NCBI GenBank assembly: GCA_035286465.1
Contig: DATEDF010000089.1
Span: forward strand, 62,001 to 126,000
Direction of reading: 5' to 3'
DNA from: Fen-1231 sp035286465
GTDB taxonomy: Bacteria > Gemmatimonadota > Gemmatimonadetes > Gemmatimonadales > Gemmatimonadaceae
Length of the DNA stretch: 64,000 bases
The stretch's first letter is position 1; each line of letters opens with the position of its first letter. The notes under the pieces were generated by a model. That model was not told where the DNA came from. It ran no database searches and was given only the letters and a program-made list of their open reading frames with translations. Shown piece by piece: positions 51,938-60,717 of the stretch. Position numbers and translations under genes: made by a program.

Positions 51938-52936
51938 CAGCATTCCTCTCGCTATCTCCACATCGCTCTTGCTCCCCACGTAAATCGGCGTGCGCTGGTG
52001 CAGCTCCGTGGGCTGGAGATCGAGGATCCGCCGCGCCCCGTCAATCGCCGCGCCGCCCGCCTGCTCGCAGATGTACGAGAGCGGGTTGCACTCGTAGAGG
52101 AGCCGGAGTTTTCCCTTCGGGCTCTTGACGTTCGCCGGGTAGGCGAAGATGCCGCCGCCGAGCAGGTTGCGGTGGAAGTCGGCGACCATCGAGCCGACGT
52201 AGCGCACGTTCATCGCCTCGCGCTGGCCGTCGAGCCCGCGGTAGCGCCGCATGAGCGCGCGCACCGGCTCGGTCCAGTGCTGCTCGTACGCCGCGTTCAC
52301 GGAGAGATAGAGCCCGCGCCCAGGGATGCGGATGTCGGGGTGCGAGAGGAGGAACTCGCCGAGCAGCGGGTCGAGCGTGAAGCCGTGCACCCCCTGCCCC
52401 GTCGTGTACACGAGCATCGTGCTCGATCCGTAGATCACGTAACCGGCGGCCACTTGGTCGCGGCCCGGCTGCAGCAAGTCCTCCAGCGTCCCCCGCGCCC
52501 CGCCGGAGATCTTCCGCACGATGGAGAAGATCGTCCCGACCGGCACATTGACGTCAATGTTCGACGAGCCGTCGAGCGGGTCGAAGAGGAGCGCGTACGT
52601 CCCCGTTCTGAACTGCTCGGGGATCGGGATGAGGTCGGCCACTTCCTCCGACGCCATCGCGCAGAGGCGGCCGGTATGGTCCATCGCCTTGATGATGATC
52701 TCGTTGGCGAAGACGTCGAGCTTCTGCTGGATCTCGCCCTGCACGTTGGCGCTGTCGGCGGCGCCGAGGATGTCGGCGAGGCCCGCGCGGCGCACCTTGC
52801 TGGCGATCATCTTGGCGGCGAGCGCGAGGTCGTAGAGGATGCTCGACAGCTCGCCCGTCGCCGCGGGATGCGCGCGCTCCTGCTCGATGATGAAGCGCTC
52901 GATCGTGACGACCGAGGTCGCGGTGTTGTGGATCAT
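51926..52936 (-). CDS. fbp: Fructose-1,6-bisphosphatase, class I
   Basis: Hydrolyses FBP to F6P in gluconeogenesis. The 336-aa protein has MASEEVADLI (metal Glu pair), FDPLDGSSNIDVNVPVGTIF, AAGYVIYGSSTMLVYTTG and KLRLLYECNPLSYICEQAGG. ATG 52936 is preferred; a TTG one codon upstream is possible. Its last codons lie inside a long inverted repeat. Confidence 0.96.
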   Translation of the reverse strand: MIHNTATSVVTIERFIIEQERAHPAATGELSSILYDLALAAKMIASKVRRAGLADILGAADSANVQGEIQQKLDVFANEIIIKAMDHTGRLCAMASEEVADLIPIPEQFRTGTYALLFDPLDGSSNIDVNVPVGTIFSIVRKISGGARGTLEDLLQPGRDQVAAGYVIYGSSTMLVYTTGQGVHGFTLDPLLGEFLLSHPDIRIPGRGLYLSVNAAYEQHWTEPVRALMRRYRGLDGQREAMNVRYVGSMVADFHRNLLGGGIFAYPANVKSPKGKLRLLYECNPLSYICEQAGGAAIDGARRILDLQPTELHQRTPIYVGSKSDVEIARGMLSEA

Positions 52937-53004
52937 CAAGACAAACGGTGAAGAGTGAAGAGCGAATGGTAAAGCGTGAAGGGCGAGAGCGACGGGTGAG
53001 GGGA

Positions 53005-53034
53005 AAGGTGCCGATGGCGATCGGCGCGCGGCAA
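53005..53034 (-). promoter_or_regulatory. Candidate promoter for fbp
   Basis: TTGCCG (53034-53029), 18 bp, CACCTT (53010-53005) on the minus strand. The following leader is pyrimidine-rich (words CTTCACTCTTCACC), a one-armed version of the low-complexity family. The match is weaker than the other promoters listed. Confidence 0.45.
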
Positions 53035-53050
53035 GGGAGTCCGGGCGCGA

Positions 53051-55156
53051 TCACCTGCGCGGAGGCAGCGGCCTCCACGCGCGCCCACCGGCGACGATGC
53101 GGATCGTGCGCCCATCCGTGCGCACGACGATCGCGCCGAGCTGGTCGGTGCGGAGCACCGCCGCGCCGCGCTGGAGGAGCGCGCGGATGACCTCGGCGCC
53201 GGGGTGGCCGTAGGCGTTTCCCGCGCCGACGGAGACCACGGCCACGCGGGGGCGCACGGCGTCGAGAAACGCGTCCGTGCTGCTCGTGAGGCTCCCGTGA
53301 TGCGCGACCTTGAGCACGTCGGCGCCGAGCGCGTCCGCCTGGTGCGCGAGGAGCCACGCCTCCTCCGCCGCCTCGGCGTCGCCGGTGAGGAGGAAGCGCA
53401 CGCCGCCGTAGCGCACCAGCAGCACCGTGCTGGCGAGGTTGGGATCGGTGAGCCGAGCGGTCCAGGCCGAGTCGGGCGCGAGGAAGCGGATGGTGACGCC
53501 GTCCACGACGAGCGAGTCGCCCGGATGGACGCGCGCCCACGGTACGCCGAGCGCACGCGCCGTCGCGAGGGACCGCCGGTACGGCGCGCTGCCGCCGGCG
53601 AACGCCGCGTCGCGATACGCGGCCGGGTGGAGCGCCCGGAGCACGGTGGCCGCGCCCCCAACGTGGTCCGCGTGCGGATGCGTCAGCACGAAGAGCGCGA
53701 GGTCGCCGCCGAAGCGGCGGAGATAGGGCACCACGATGCGGCGCCCCACGTCGCCGCCCGTCCACGCCCGGCCCGCATCCACGAGCACCCACCGGCCGTG
53801 CGGCGTGCGCACCGCGACGGCGTCACCCTGCCCCACATCGAGCACGTGCAGCTCGGCCTCGCCGCTTCCCGTGGGAGCGAGGGGCCACCAGAGACAGACG
53901 GCGACCGCGCACGTGCCGGCCATCAGCGCCCGGCCGCTCCGGCGACTCGCGGCGGCGACCACGAGGGCGACGGCCGCGGCACCACCCGAGACGGCGACGG
54001 CGAGCGACGGGGCGACGCCGAGTGCGCCGAACGGCACCGCCGCCCCCGCCGTGGCGATGCCGTCGAGCGCGGCGAGCAGGGGATGCGCCGCGCGCGCGAC
54101 GAACGCCGCGACGTCGCGCAGCGGCGACAGCAGCATCGCGAGAAAGAGGGCGGGTTGGAGCACGGCGATCACCGGCCCCGCCGCGAGGTTCGTGACGGGC
54201 GCGACGAGGCTCACGCGGCCGAAGGTCCACGCGACGAGCGGCGCGGTGACGAGGGTCGCGAGCGTGGAGACGGCGAAATCGGAGACGAGCGAACGCCGCC
54301 AGCCGCGCAGGGTCTCGGGGAGGTGGCGGCGCGTCCAGATGCCCGCGGCGGTGAGCGCCGCGAAGCCGGCGACGCTCAGTTGCCACCCGAGGTCGGTGAC
54401 GGTGCGCGGGTCGAAGGCGAGCGGGATCGCCGCACCGGTGGCGAGCACCGCCCAGGGGGACACCGGCCGCTCGAGCGCACGCGAGAGCGTGGCGACGGCG
54501 AGCATCGTGGCGCTCCGGAGCGCGGGCGGCGGCGCGCCGATCGCGGCCACGTAGAGCGCGGTCACGCCGAGCGCGACCCACCGCGCGCGGGGACGCGCGA
54601 CACGGAGCGCTTCCAGCACCAGCAGGATCGCCCCCGCGATGATGGCGACGTGGAGGCCGGAGATCGAGAGGATGTGCACGAGCCCGGCCGCGGCGAAGCG
54701 GTCGCGGAGATCGGGAGGCAGCGCGCGCGTGTCGGCGACGAGGAGCGCGCGCACGAGCGGCGCATCGTCGCGGAAGAGCGTGTCAATCGTCGCGCCGGTA
54801 CGCGTGCGCCAGCGTTCGAGGGGCCCGGCGCGCTCGCCGAGCGCGGCCAGCGCATCGCACGGGCGCCTCGCGCGGGCGGCGGACCACGCGCGCCGCGCCG
54901 TGGCTCGCGCGACGCACGCCTCGTCGCGCCGCGCGGCGTCGCGCGCGACGAAGAGCCCGCTCGCGAAGAGCAGTCCGCAGGCGAGCGGAACGACGTGGCC
55001 ACGGCGCGCCGCAACGAGCGACACCGCCCCGCCAAGCGCCGCGACGGCGAGCGCGAGGCCGCCGAGCGGGGGCGTGAATCCCACGAGGAGGCCGGCGACG
55101 CACGACGCGACGGCCCAGGCGATGAGGGGCACGCCGCACGGGTAACACGCTCCCAC
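53051..55156 (-). CDS. comEC: DNA internalization competence protein ComEC/Rec2
   Basis: A 701-aa membrane channel for taking up single-stranded DNA in natural transformation. Seen are the N-terminal OB-like part, the competence-domain core (GLVHILSISGLHVAIIAG near 167-184) with many helices to about 430, and a C-terminal metallo-beta-lactamase-like domain (DVGQGDAV, THPHADHVGG, LKVAHHGS). All three regions are intact. The GTG at 55156 is used; GTG 55132 is possible. It lies 97 bp after miaB. Confidence 0.92.
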   Translation of the reverse strand: MGACYPCGVPLIAWAVASCVAGLLVGFTPPLGGLALAVAALGGAVSLVAARRGHVVPLACGLLFASGLFVARDAARRDEACVARATARRAWSAARARRPCDALAALGERAGPLERWRTRTGATIDTLFRDDAPLVRALLVADTRALPPDLRDRFAAAGLVHILSISGLHVAIIAGAILLVLEALRVARPRARWVALGVTALYVAAIGAPPPALRSATMLAVATLSRALERPVSPWAVLATGAAIPLAFDPRTVTDLGWQLSVAGFAALTAAGIWTRRHLPETLRGWRRSLVSDFAVSTLATLVTAPLVAWTFGRVSLVAPVTNLAAGPVIAVLQPALFLAMLLSPLRDVAAFVARAAHPLLAALDGIATAGAAVPFGALGVAPSLAVAVSGGAAAVALVVAAASRRSGRALMAGTCAVAVCLWWPLAPTGSGEAELHVLDVGQGDAVAVRTPHGRWVLVDAGRAWTGGDVGRRIVVPYLRRFGGDLALFVLTHPHADHVGGAATVLRALHPAAYRDAAFAGGSAPYRRSLATARALGVPWARVHPGDSLVVDGVTIRFLAPDSAWTARLTDPNLASTVLLVRYGGVRFLLTGDAEAAEEAWLLAHQADALGADVLKVAHHGSLTSSTDAFLDAVRPRVAVVSVGAGNAYGHPGAEVIRALLQRGAAVLRTDQLGAIVVRTDGRTIRIVAGGRAWRPLPPRR

Positions 55157-55178
55157 CCCCCGTGCGTCACCGAACGGA

Positions 55179-55250
55179 CGCGCGCCGGATCAGTCCCTTG
55201 CGCACTGCGCGTCCAGATCGCCGACACGCGGCCGCGCGATCCGGCGCGCG
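55179..55250. repeat. Inverted repeat between miaB and comEC
   Basis: CGCGCGCCGGATC (55179-55191) and its exact complement (55238-55250) are 13-bp arms around a 46-nt loop in the 97-bp gap. It could be a terminator, an mRNA processing site or an operator; no T run follows on either strand. Confidence 0.6.
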
Positions 55251-55253
55251 CCG

Positions 55254-56582
55254 CTATCCGGCGACGGGGAGCGGCCTCCGTTCCTGCACCAGCGCGCCGG
55301 TGAACGTGGAGCCCGTCGTTCCGGTCAGCTCCACCGTGAAGTACTTCCCGATCATCGCGGCGTCGCCCGGGATGATCACCGTCTTGAAGTCACGCGAGCG
55401 CGCCTGCAGCAGGTCCCCGCCCTTCCGGGCCTCCTTCTCGACCAGCACTTCGCGTCGCTCGCCAAGCCGCTTGAGGTTCCGCTCGCGCGCGATCCCGCGC
55501 ACGGTGTCCTTCAGCCGCTCGAAGCGCGCGTCCACCACCGCATTGGACACCCTCAGGTCCGCGGGGAGTCGTGTGGCCGGCGTGCCCTCGCGCATCGAGA
55601 ACTTGAACATGAACGCGTCATCGAAGCCGATGGCGCGAACGGCGGAGAGCGTCTCCTCGAAGTCCGCATCCGTCTCGCCGGGGAACCCCACGATCAGGTC
55701 CGTCGTCAGCCCGAGCCCCGGGATGGCCGCGCGCAACTTCCCGGCGCACGCGAAGTACTCATCGCGCGTGTAGCGGCGCAGCATCCGCTTGAGCGTGCGG
55801 CTCGACCCGCTCTGCATCGGCAGATGTACGTGCTCGCACACGGCCGGCGTCTCCGCGAGCGCGGCGATCACGCGGTCGCTGAAGTCGTTCGGGTGCGGGC
55901 TCGTGTAGCGCACGCGACGGATTCCCGGCACGACACCCGTCGCACGCAGCAGATCGGCAAAGTCGTGCGTGCCGTCGTGGTACGAGTTCACGGTCTGCCC
56001 CAGGAGCACGATCTCGGTGAGCCCCTGCGCCGCCACCTCGCCCACCTCGCGCACGACGTCGTCGAGCTTGCGGCTCCGCTCGGGCCCGCGCGTGTACGGC
56101 ACGATGCAGTAGGTGCAACGATAGTCGCAGCCGCGCTGCACCGGGATCCACGCCTTGACGCCCTCGAAGCGCCTGGCCTGGAAGTCCTCGTAGTGCTCCT
56201 CGAGGTCGAAGTCGGTGGCGGCAGCCTTCTCGCCCCGGCGCGCGCGCTCGATGAGCTGCGGCAGCGCGCGGTACGCATCGGGGCCGATCACGAGCGAGAC
56301 GCGCGTATCGTGCTCCAGGAGCCGGGGCCCCAGCCGCTGCGCCATGCACCCGGTGACGCCGAGCACGGTGTCCTTGCGGAGGAAGCGGCGCAGCTCGCCG
56401 AGGCGGCCGATCACGCGCTGCTCGGCGTTCTCGCGGATGGCGCAGGTGTTGACGAGGATGACGTCCGCGCCCTCGGGCCCGTCCGCCGGCTCATATCCCT
56501 CGGCCGCGAGCTTCCCGAGCATCAGCTCGGAGTCGCTCACGTTCATCTGGCAGCCGTAGGTTTCGATGTAGACGGTGGGCAT
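55254..56582 (-). CDS. miaB: tRNA-2-methylthio-N6-isopentenyladenosine synthase MiaB
   Basis: A radical-SAM methylthiotransferase acting on A37 of tRNA. The 442-aa protein has the first Fe-S cluster cysteines Cys11, Cys47 and Cys79, the radical-SAM CxxxCxxC (Cys152, Cys156, Cys159) in RGCDYRCTYC, and a C-terminal TRAM domain. ATG 56582 follows the kinase stop by four bases and has CGGAGC upstream. Confidence 0.96.
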   Translation of the reverse strand: MPTVYIETYGCQMNVSDSELMLGKLAAEGYEPADGPEGADVILVNTCAIRENAEQRVIGRLGELRRFLRKDTVLGVTGCMAQRLGPRLLEHDTRVSLVIGPDAYRALPQLIERARRGEKAAATDFDLEEHYEDFQARRFEGVKAWIPVQRGCDYRCTYCIVPYTRGPERSRKLDDVVREVGEVAAQGLTEIVLLGQTVNSYHDGTHDFADLLRATGVVPGIRRVRYTSPHPNDFSDRVIAALAETPAVCEHVHLPMQSGSSRTLKRMLRRYTRDEYFACAGKLRAAIPGLGLTTDLIVGFPGETDADFEETLSAVRAIGFDDAFMFKFSMREGTPATRLPADLRVSNAVVDARFERLKDTVRGIARERNLKRLGERREVLVEKEARKGGDLLQARSRDFKTVIIPGDAAMIGKYFTVELTGTTGSTFTGALVQERRPLPVAG

Positions 56583-56586
56583 CGCT

Positions 56587-57804
56587 TCAGCTCCGCGCCG
56601 CGGCGGCAGTCTCGCGCGGCACGGCGAACTCCCCGGTCCGCGTGAACGCTCGCGGCGGCTCGCGCGGCTCGAGCGGGAGCTGCACGCAGAAGGTGCTCCC
56701 CGCCCCTTCGTCGGACTTGACCCAGATGCGTCCGCCGTGCGACTCCACGGCGAGTCGGCAGAACGTGAGCCCGAGACCGGAGCTGCGGACGCGCGGCGCG
56801 TTGGGCGACCGCACGCGCTCGAACTTGCGGAAGATGATTTCCTGGTACTCCGCCGGGATGCCCGGGCCGTCGTCGGCGACGGTGAGGAGGATCCCGGCGG
56901 GATCGGCGCGCGCCGCGAGCGCCAGCCGCACGGGGCCCGCCGTGTGCGTGATCGCGTTCTGCACGAGGTTCGAGAGCACGCGCTTGATGAGCACCTTGTC
57001 GGCGGTGAACACGGGCGCGTCATCGGCCACGTCCACCGTCGCGCTCGCCCCCTCCTGCTGGAAACGCAGTCCCCAGTCGTAGACGGTCTCGGCGAGGAGC
57101 GCGGCCGGCGCGATCGGCTCCGGCGTGAGCGGCAGCGTCTGCTCCTCGATGCGCGCCACCTCGAGGAGGTCCTCGATGAGCGCAAGCAGATCCTCGGCCT
57201 TCCCCTCGGCGTCGGAGAGGGCGCGCGCCTGTGGCTCTGTGAGCGCGCCGAAGTCGCCGTCGCGCATCATCTCGAGCGTCGCGAGCACGGAGGTGAGCGG
57301 CGTCTTGAGGTCGTGGACGATCATCTTCATGAGGTCGTCGCGCACCTTGGTGAGCTCGCGCAGCCGCTTGAGGCTCTCCTCGAGCGCGTCGGTGGCGCCC
57401 TTGAGCTTGAGGAGGGAGCGCACGCGCGCGTTCAGCACCAGGCGGTGGTGCGGCTTGGTGAGGAAGTCGTCGGCGCCCGCCTCGATCGCCTTCACGCGGT
57501 CCGCCGCGTCGCCGAGCGCGGTCACGAAGATGACAGGGATGCGCGCCGTGCGCGCATCGCGCTTGAGCCGGCGACAGACCTCGAAGCCCCCGTCGCGGTC
57601 GGACACGCCCATGTCGCGCGCGGGCATCGAGACGTCGAGGATCACCAGATCGGGGCGGCGCTCCACGCTCGCCGCGAGCGCCGCGGAGCCGTCCCGCGCC
57701 ACGACCGTCCGGAAGCCGAGCGTCTCGAGTTGGTCCACCAGGAGCTCGACGTTCGCCTCCACGTCGTCCGCGACGAGGATGAGCGGCGCCGACTCCGCGC
57801 TCAC
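56587..57804 (-). CDS. Hybrid sensor kinase: receiver then histidine kinase, no membrane domain
   Basis: The 405-aa protein has an N-terminal response-regulator receiver (phospho-Asp57 in LVILDVSMPA, Lys117 in LTKP), a coiled linker, the phosphoacceptor His164 in MIVHDLKTPL, and a HATPase domain (LVQNAITHT, DDGPGIP, SSGLGLTFCR). The receiver carries an extra ARDMGVSDRD segment between the phospho-Asp strand and the next helix. The soluble REC-HisKA-HATPase order suggests an output for another kinase. GTG 57804 overlaps the OMP stop (GTGA). The partner is unknown. Confidence 0.9.
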   Translation of the reverse strand: MSAESAPLILVADDVEANVELLVDQLETLGFRTVVARDGSAALAASVERRPDLVILDVSMPARDMGVSDRDGGFEVCRRLKRDARTARIPVIFVTALGDAADRVKAIEAGADDFLTKPHHRLVLNARVRSLLKLKGATDALEESLKRLRELTKVRDDLMKMIVHDLKTPLTSVLATLEMMRDGDFGALTEPQARALSDAEGKAEDLLALIEDLLEVARIEEQTLPLTPEPIAPAALLAETVYDWGLRFQQEGASATVDVADDAPVFTADKVLIKRVLSNLVQNAITHTAGPVRLALAARADPAGILLTVADDGPGIPAEYQEIIFRKFERVRSPNAPRVRSSGLGLTFCRLAVESHGGRIWVKSDEGAGSTFCVQLPLEPREPPRAFTRTGEFAVPRETAAAARS

Positions 57805-58997
57805 GGCTTGATCCCGAACCCGATGCTCACGATCCACGCGTTCTCGCCGGCGCCGCTCGCGGAGCGCCGCGCGCGCGCCGCGGAGAGGTCCACGGCGCCG
57901 CGCCCGCCCGCGAAGGGCACGCCCAACCCGCCCGTGAACGACCGCTCGTGCACGGCATCCACGCCCTGCGAGAACGGCAGGCCGCGCGAGCGGAACCCCA
58001 GGCGCAGCGCCATCGGCACGCCCGACAGCTTCGGGCCCGCGATCTCGCCGCCGACCGCCAGCTCGGTCGCATCGTGGATCGCGAGGCCGCTCGATCCGAG
58101 TCCACGAAACGCGCTCCACCGCTCGCGCGTCAGCCGCACGGCGAGCGCCGAGCCCGCAAAGCCGCTGTACGCGGCCGAGAGGCTCCACCGATCGGGCACG
58201 CTGGCGGTGCCGATGACCGCGGAATCGCCCTGCCGGAGCCGCATCGCCCCGCCGAGGCGGGCCGTCGCCGCGATGTTCCAGTTCGGCCGCGGCGTCGCGA
58301 GCACGCCGAGCGAAACGGCCGAGCCGCTGAAGTTGAAGATGTTCGCCTGCGTGAAGCTCCCCATCTTGAGCGAATCCGGAAAGTCCCGCCCGATGATCGT
58401 ACGGTTCTCGCCGGGAAAGACGTGCACGCCGGCGCCGACGTGATAGTCCTTGCCGAGGCTGTAGCCGATCGCGAAGCGCGCGTCGCTGATGCCGCCGGCG
58501 CTTTGCGCGGTGACTCGCGACGGGAGCACCTGGCCGGCGACCGTCTGTGTGTCGTCGTAGATGTTGGTCCACGTGCGGTCGAGGAGGCTCGAGAAGGAGA
58601 GCCCGACGGTCGTCCGCCAGATGCGGCCCGAGACGCCGAAGATGGGAAAGCGCGCGGTGGCCGTGGTCGTGCGGCGGCCCCCGAGGCGCACGTCACGGAA
58701 CTCCGGATCGTATTGCAGGTACACGAGCGTGCGCAGCCCCACGACGAGCGACGCGGGATTGAGCGGCGAGCTGGGGTCGAAGTCGGCGAGCGATCCACCC
58801 GAGCCGAGCGCGCGCGTGCTGAGCTGACCAGAGGGGTAGCCGAAGCCCTGCGTGCTGAGCGCGCCCTGCGCGTGGACCGAGCGCGCGCCCAGCGTGCCCA
58901 GCGCGCCCAGCGCGCCCAGCGCGCCCAGCGCGCCGACCGTGCCGAGCGCGCGGGCGCACCAGGCGATCACGGGCACGAGCGGCGTCCGGCCTCGCAT
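57801..58997 (-). CDS. Outer-membrane barrel protein, PorV/FadL-like
   Basis: A 398-aa protein with a signal peptide whose hydrophobic core is repetitive (GALGALGALGALG from 9-bp DNA repeats), cleaved near VHAQ. The mature part has SLADFDPSSPLNPASL, like the DPSAxxxNPA start of PorV/FadL-type barrels, then many beta-strands ending in a C-terminal IVSIGFGIKP. PorV is part of the type IX secretion shuttle in Bacteroidota; here the assignment is by pattern only. ATG 58997 overlaps the lipoprotein stop (TGATG). Confidence 0.75.
   Translation of the reverse strand: MRGRTPLVPVIAWCARALGTVGALGALGALGALGTLGARSVHAQGALSTQGFGYPSGQLSTRALGSGGSLADFDPSSPLNPASLVVGLRTLVYLQYDPEFRDVRLGGRRTTTATARFPIFGVSGRIWRTTVGLSFSSLLDRTWTNIYDDTQTVAGQVLPSRVTAQSAGGISDARFAIGYSLGKDYHVGAGVHVFPGENRTIIGRDFPDSLKMGSFTQANIFNFSGSAVSLGVLATPRPNWNIAATARLGGAMRLRQGDSAVIGTASVPDRWSLSAAYSGFAGSALAVRLTRERWSAFRGLGSSGLAIHDATELAVGGEIAGPKLSGVPMALRLGFRSRGLPFSQGVDAVHERSFTGGLGVPFAGGRGAVDLSAARARRSASGAGENAWIVSIGFGIKP
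58880..58945 (-). repeat. 9-bp coding tandem repeat in the OMP signal peptide
   Basis: GCGCCCAGC-type units repeat about six times with few changes on the plus strand, encoding the Gly-Ala-Leu repeats in the signal peptide of the OMP. The frame is preserved. Confidence 0.8.
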
Positions 58998-60274
58998 CAG
59001 GGCACCCCGAACGTGGCGCGCGGGATGTACGAGATGCGCATCACCGGCCGCAGCGTCGCGCCTGCCGTCGTGGAGTAGAAGCGCGCCTCCGCCGGCAGGA
59101 CGGATTCGGGCGACGCCCGGAGCACGATGGCCTGCGGCGGCGGGTTCACGAGCACCCGCTGCCCCGCCCAGGCGCGCAGGAGCCCGAACATCTCGATCGA
59201 ACGCACGCCCGAGTCCGCGGGCGTGACGAGCAGCGAATCGTTCACGAGCAGCCCGGGTGCCGAGATGACGTTGGTCGCGCGACGCAGGTCCGTGACGTGC
59301 GGGCCGGCGAGCGCGACGTGCGCGTGGATCGTGATCGTGTCGAGCGCGTCGCCGAAGGCGAGCGGCCGCTGGGTCAGCCGCAACGTCGCGCGCACGACCG
59401 TCGTCGAGTCCACGATATAGGCGGGAAGTACGAAGCGGAGATAGGCGCGGCGCCCCGGGATGCCGCCCACCGACATCGTGTTCGCGTCCTGCTGCACCGC
59501 ATACTTCGCGACCAGCGTGTAGTCGGTGAGGTCGCTGCGGATCTCCGGGAAATCGGCCCCCGCGGGCGTGGACGAAATGGGCCCCACCAGGAGCGGCTTG
59601 GCGGACGTGTCGGCGTTGGGCCGATACGAGACCTCGGCGGCGCTCCCCGTCTCGACGGTGCCGACGCGCACCGACAGGGGTCCGTTCCCGCTCGCGCGCA
59701 GCCCGAGGCGCAGGCGGCGCTTGTTGACGATCTTCTCGAGCACGGCGGAGTCGGAGAGGGGCACCGCGACGGTGTCCTTGAGCGAATCCCTGAGGAAGCT
59801 CGTGCCGCCGATGCGCCGGTCCGCCGTAAAGAGTGCGAGCACCGCCGCGGCCGAGGTGTCCGCGGCGGTCGAGTCGTCCACGTCGTACACGTCGAAGGTC
59901 ACTTGCGCGGGGAGCCTGGCCTTGGCGCGATCGAGCACGAGACGCACGCGCGACGAATCCACCCGCGTGATCGTGCGCGCGGTGTCGCCCGTCGGCACGT
60001 AGAAGGCGGTGAGTGTGTCGAAGCGGATGACGCCGCGCGTCTCGAGCGTATCGCCCCGCGCGGCGAGCAGCATCGCCTGCTCCCGCCCGCGCTCGGGATA
60101 GCCCACATACGTGCTGTCGAAGACGAGCACGGGGTTGATCAGCGTGTCGCGGATGGCCACGCTCTGCGCGGGGCAGAGTGCCGGGCAGGCGGCTCCGCTG
60201 TCGAGGCTCTCCCGGCAGGCGCCGGCGCCCGCGACGACGAACATCGCGAGCAGTATCGCGAGGCGACGGATCAT
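58997..60274 (-). CDS. Lipoprotein of unknown function, beta-rich
   Basis: A 425-aa product with a short signal peptide and lipobox (GAGAC, Cys20). The mature part has several beta-rich repeats with YLRFVLPAYI and ATLRLTQRPL, reminiscent of DNRLRE-like or DUF4270-type lipoproteins, although I cannot assign either. ATG 60274 overlaps the cdd stop (ATGA) and it is coupled to the following OMP gene, so the two may form an envelope pair. Confidence 0.7.
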   Translation of the reverse strand: MIRRLAILLAMFVVAGAGACRESLDSGAACPALCPAQSVAIRDTLINPVLVFDSTYVGYPERGREQAMLLAARGDTLETRGVIRFDTLTAFYVPTGDTARTITRVDSSRVRLVLDRAKARLPAQVTFDVYDVDDSTAADTSAAAVLALFTADRRIGGTSFLRDSLKDTVAVPLSDSAVLEKIVNKRRLRLGLRASGNGPLSVRVGTVETGSAAEVSYRPNADTSAKPLLVGPISSTPAGADFPEIRSDLTDYTLVAKYAVQQDANTMSVGGIPGRRAYLRFVLPAYIVDSTTVVRATLRLTQRPLAFGDALDTITIHAHVALAGPHVTDLRRATNVISAPGLLVNDSLLVTPADSGVRSIEMFGLLRAWAGQRVLVNPPPQAIVLRASPESVLPAEARFYSTTAGATLRPVMRISYIPRATFGVP

Positions 60275-60717
60275 CGGTGGTGCAGCGACTGTGGCGTGAA
60301 CGGGCTCGGCAGGAGCTCGGCGAGCGTCCAGTGCGCCTCGCGGCCGCCGGTCGTGAAGCTCGAGATCTCGAGCGCAGCGCCGAACTCCACGAGCGCCTGC
60401 CGGCACATTCCGCACGGCGGCGTCGGTTCCTCCGCTTCCGTGACGATCGTGAGGTGCGTGAACCGGCGGTGGCCCGCCACGACCGCGGCGAAGAGCGCGC
60501 CGCGTTCCGCGCACCCGCCCGAGGGAAACGACGAATTCTCGACGTTGCAGCCGGCCACGATCTCGCCCCCACTCGCACGGAGCGCCGCGCCGACGCGGAA
60601 GCGCGAGTACGGCGCGTAGGCGCGCGTCATCGCGGTCCCGGCCGCCGCGCGGAGCGCATCGAGACCGGGCGGTGCGGCCGCCACGGGGGACGCCGGCCTC
60701 GGCTTCGCCGCGCTCAT
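60271..60717 (-). CDS. cdd: Cytidine deaminase
   Basis: Deaminates cytidine and deoxycytidine in pyrimidine salvage. The 148-aa protein has the zinc-site CAE (Cys69, Glu71) and PPCGMCRQALVE (Cys102, Cys105), with CNVENSSFP for substrate binding. It carries about 15 extra Pro/Ala-rich residues at the start. ATG 60717 overlaps the deoB stop. Confidence 0.95.
   Translation of the reverse strand: MSAAKPRPASPVAAAPPGLDALRAAAGTAMTRAYAPYSRFRVGAALRASGGEIVAGCNVENSSFPSGGCAERGALFAAVVAGHRRFTHLTIVTEAEEPTPPCGMCRQALVEFGAALEISSFTTGGREAHWTLAELLPSPFTPQSLHHR

Noticed and set aside
53204..55303. A 699-codon plus-strand open frame
   Set aside because: Antisense to comEC, whose competence and beta-lactamase-like motifs are clear.
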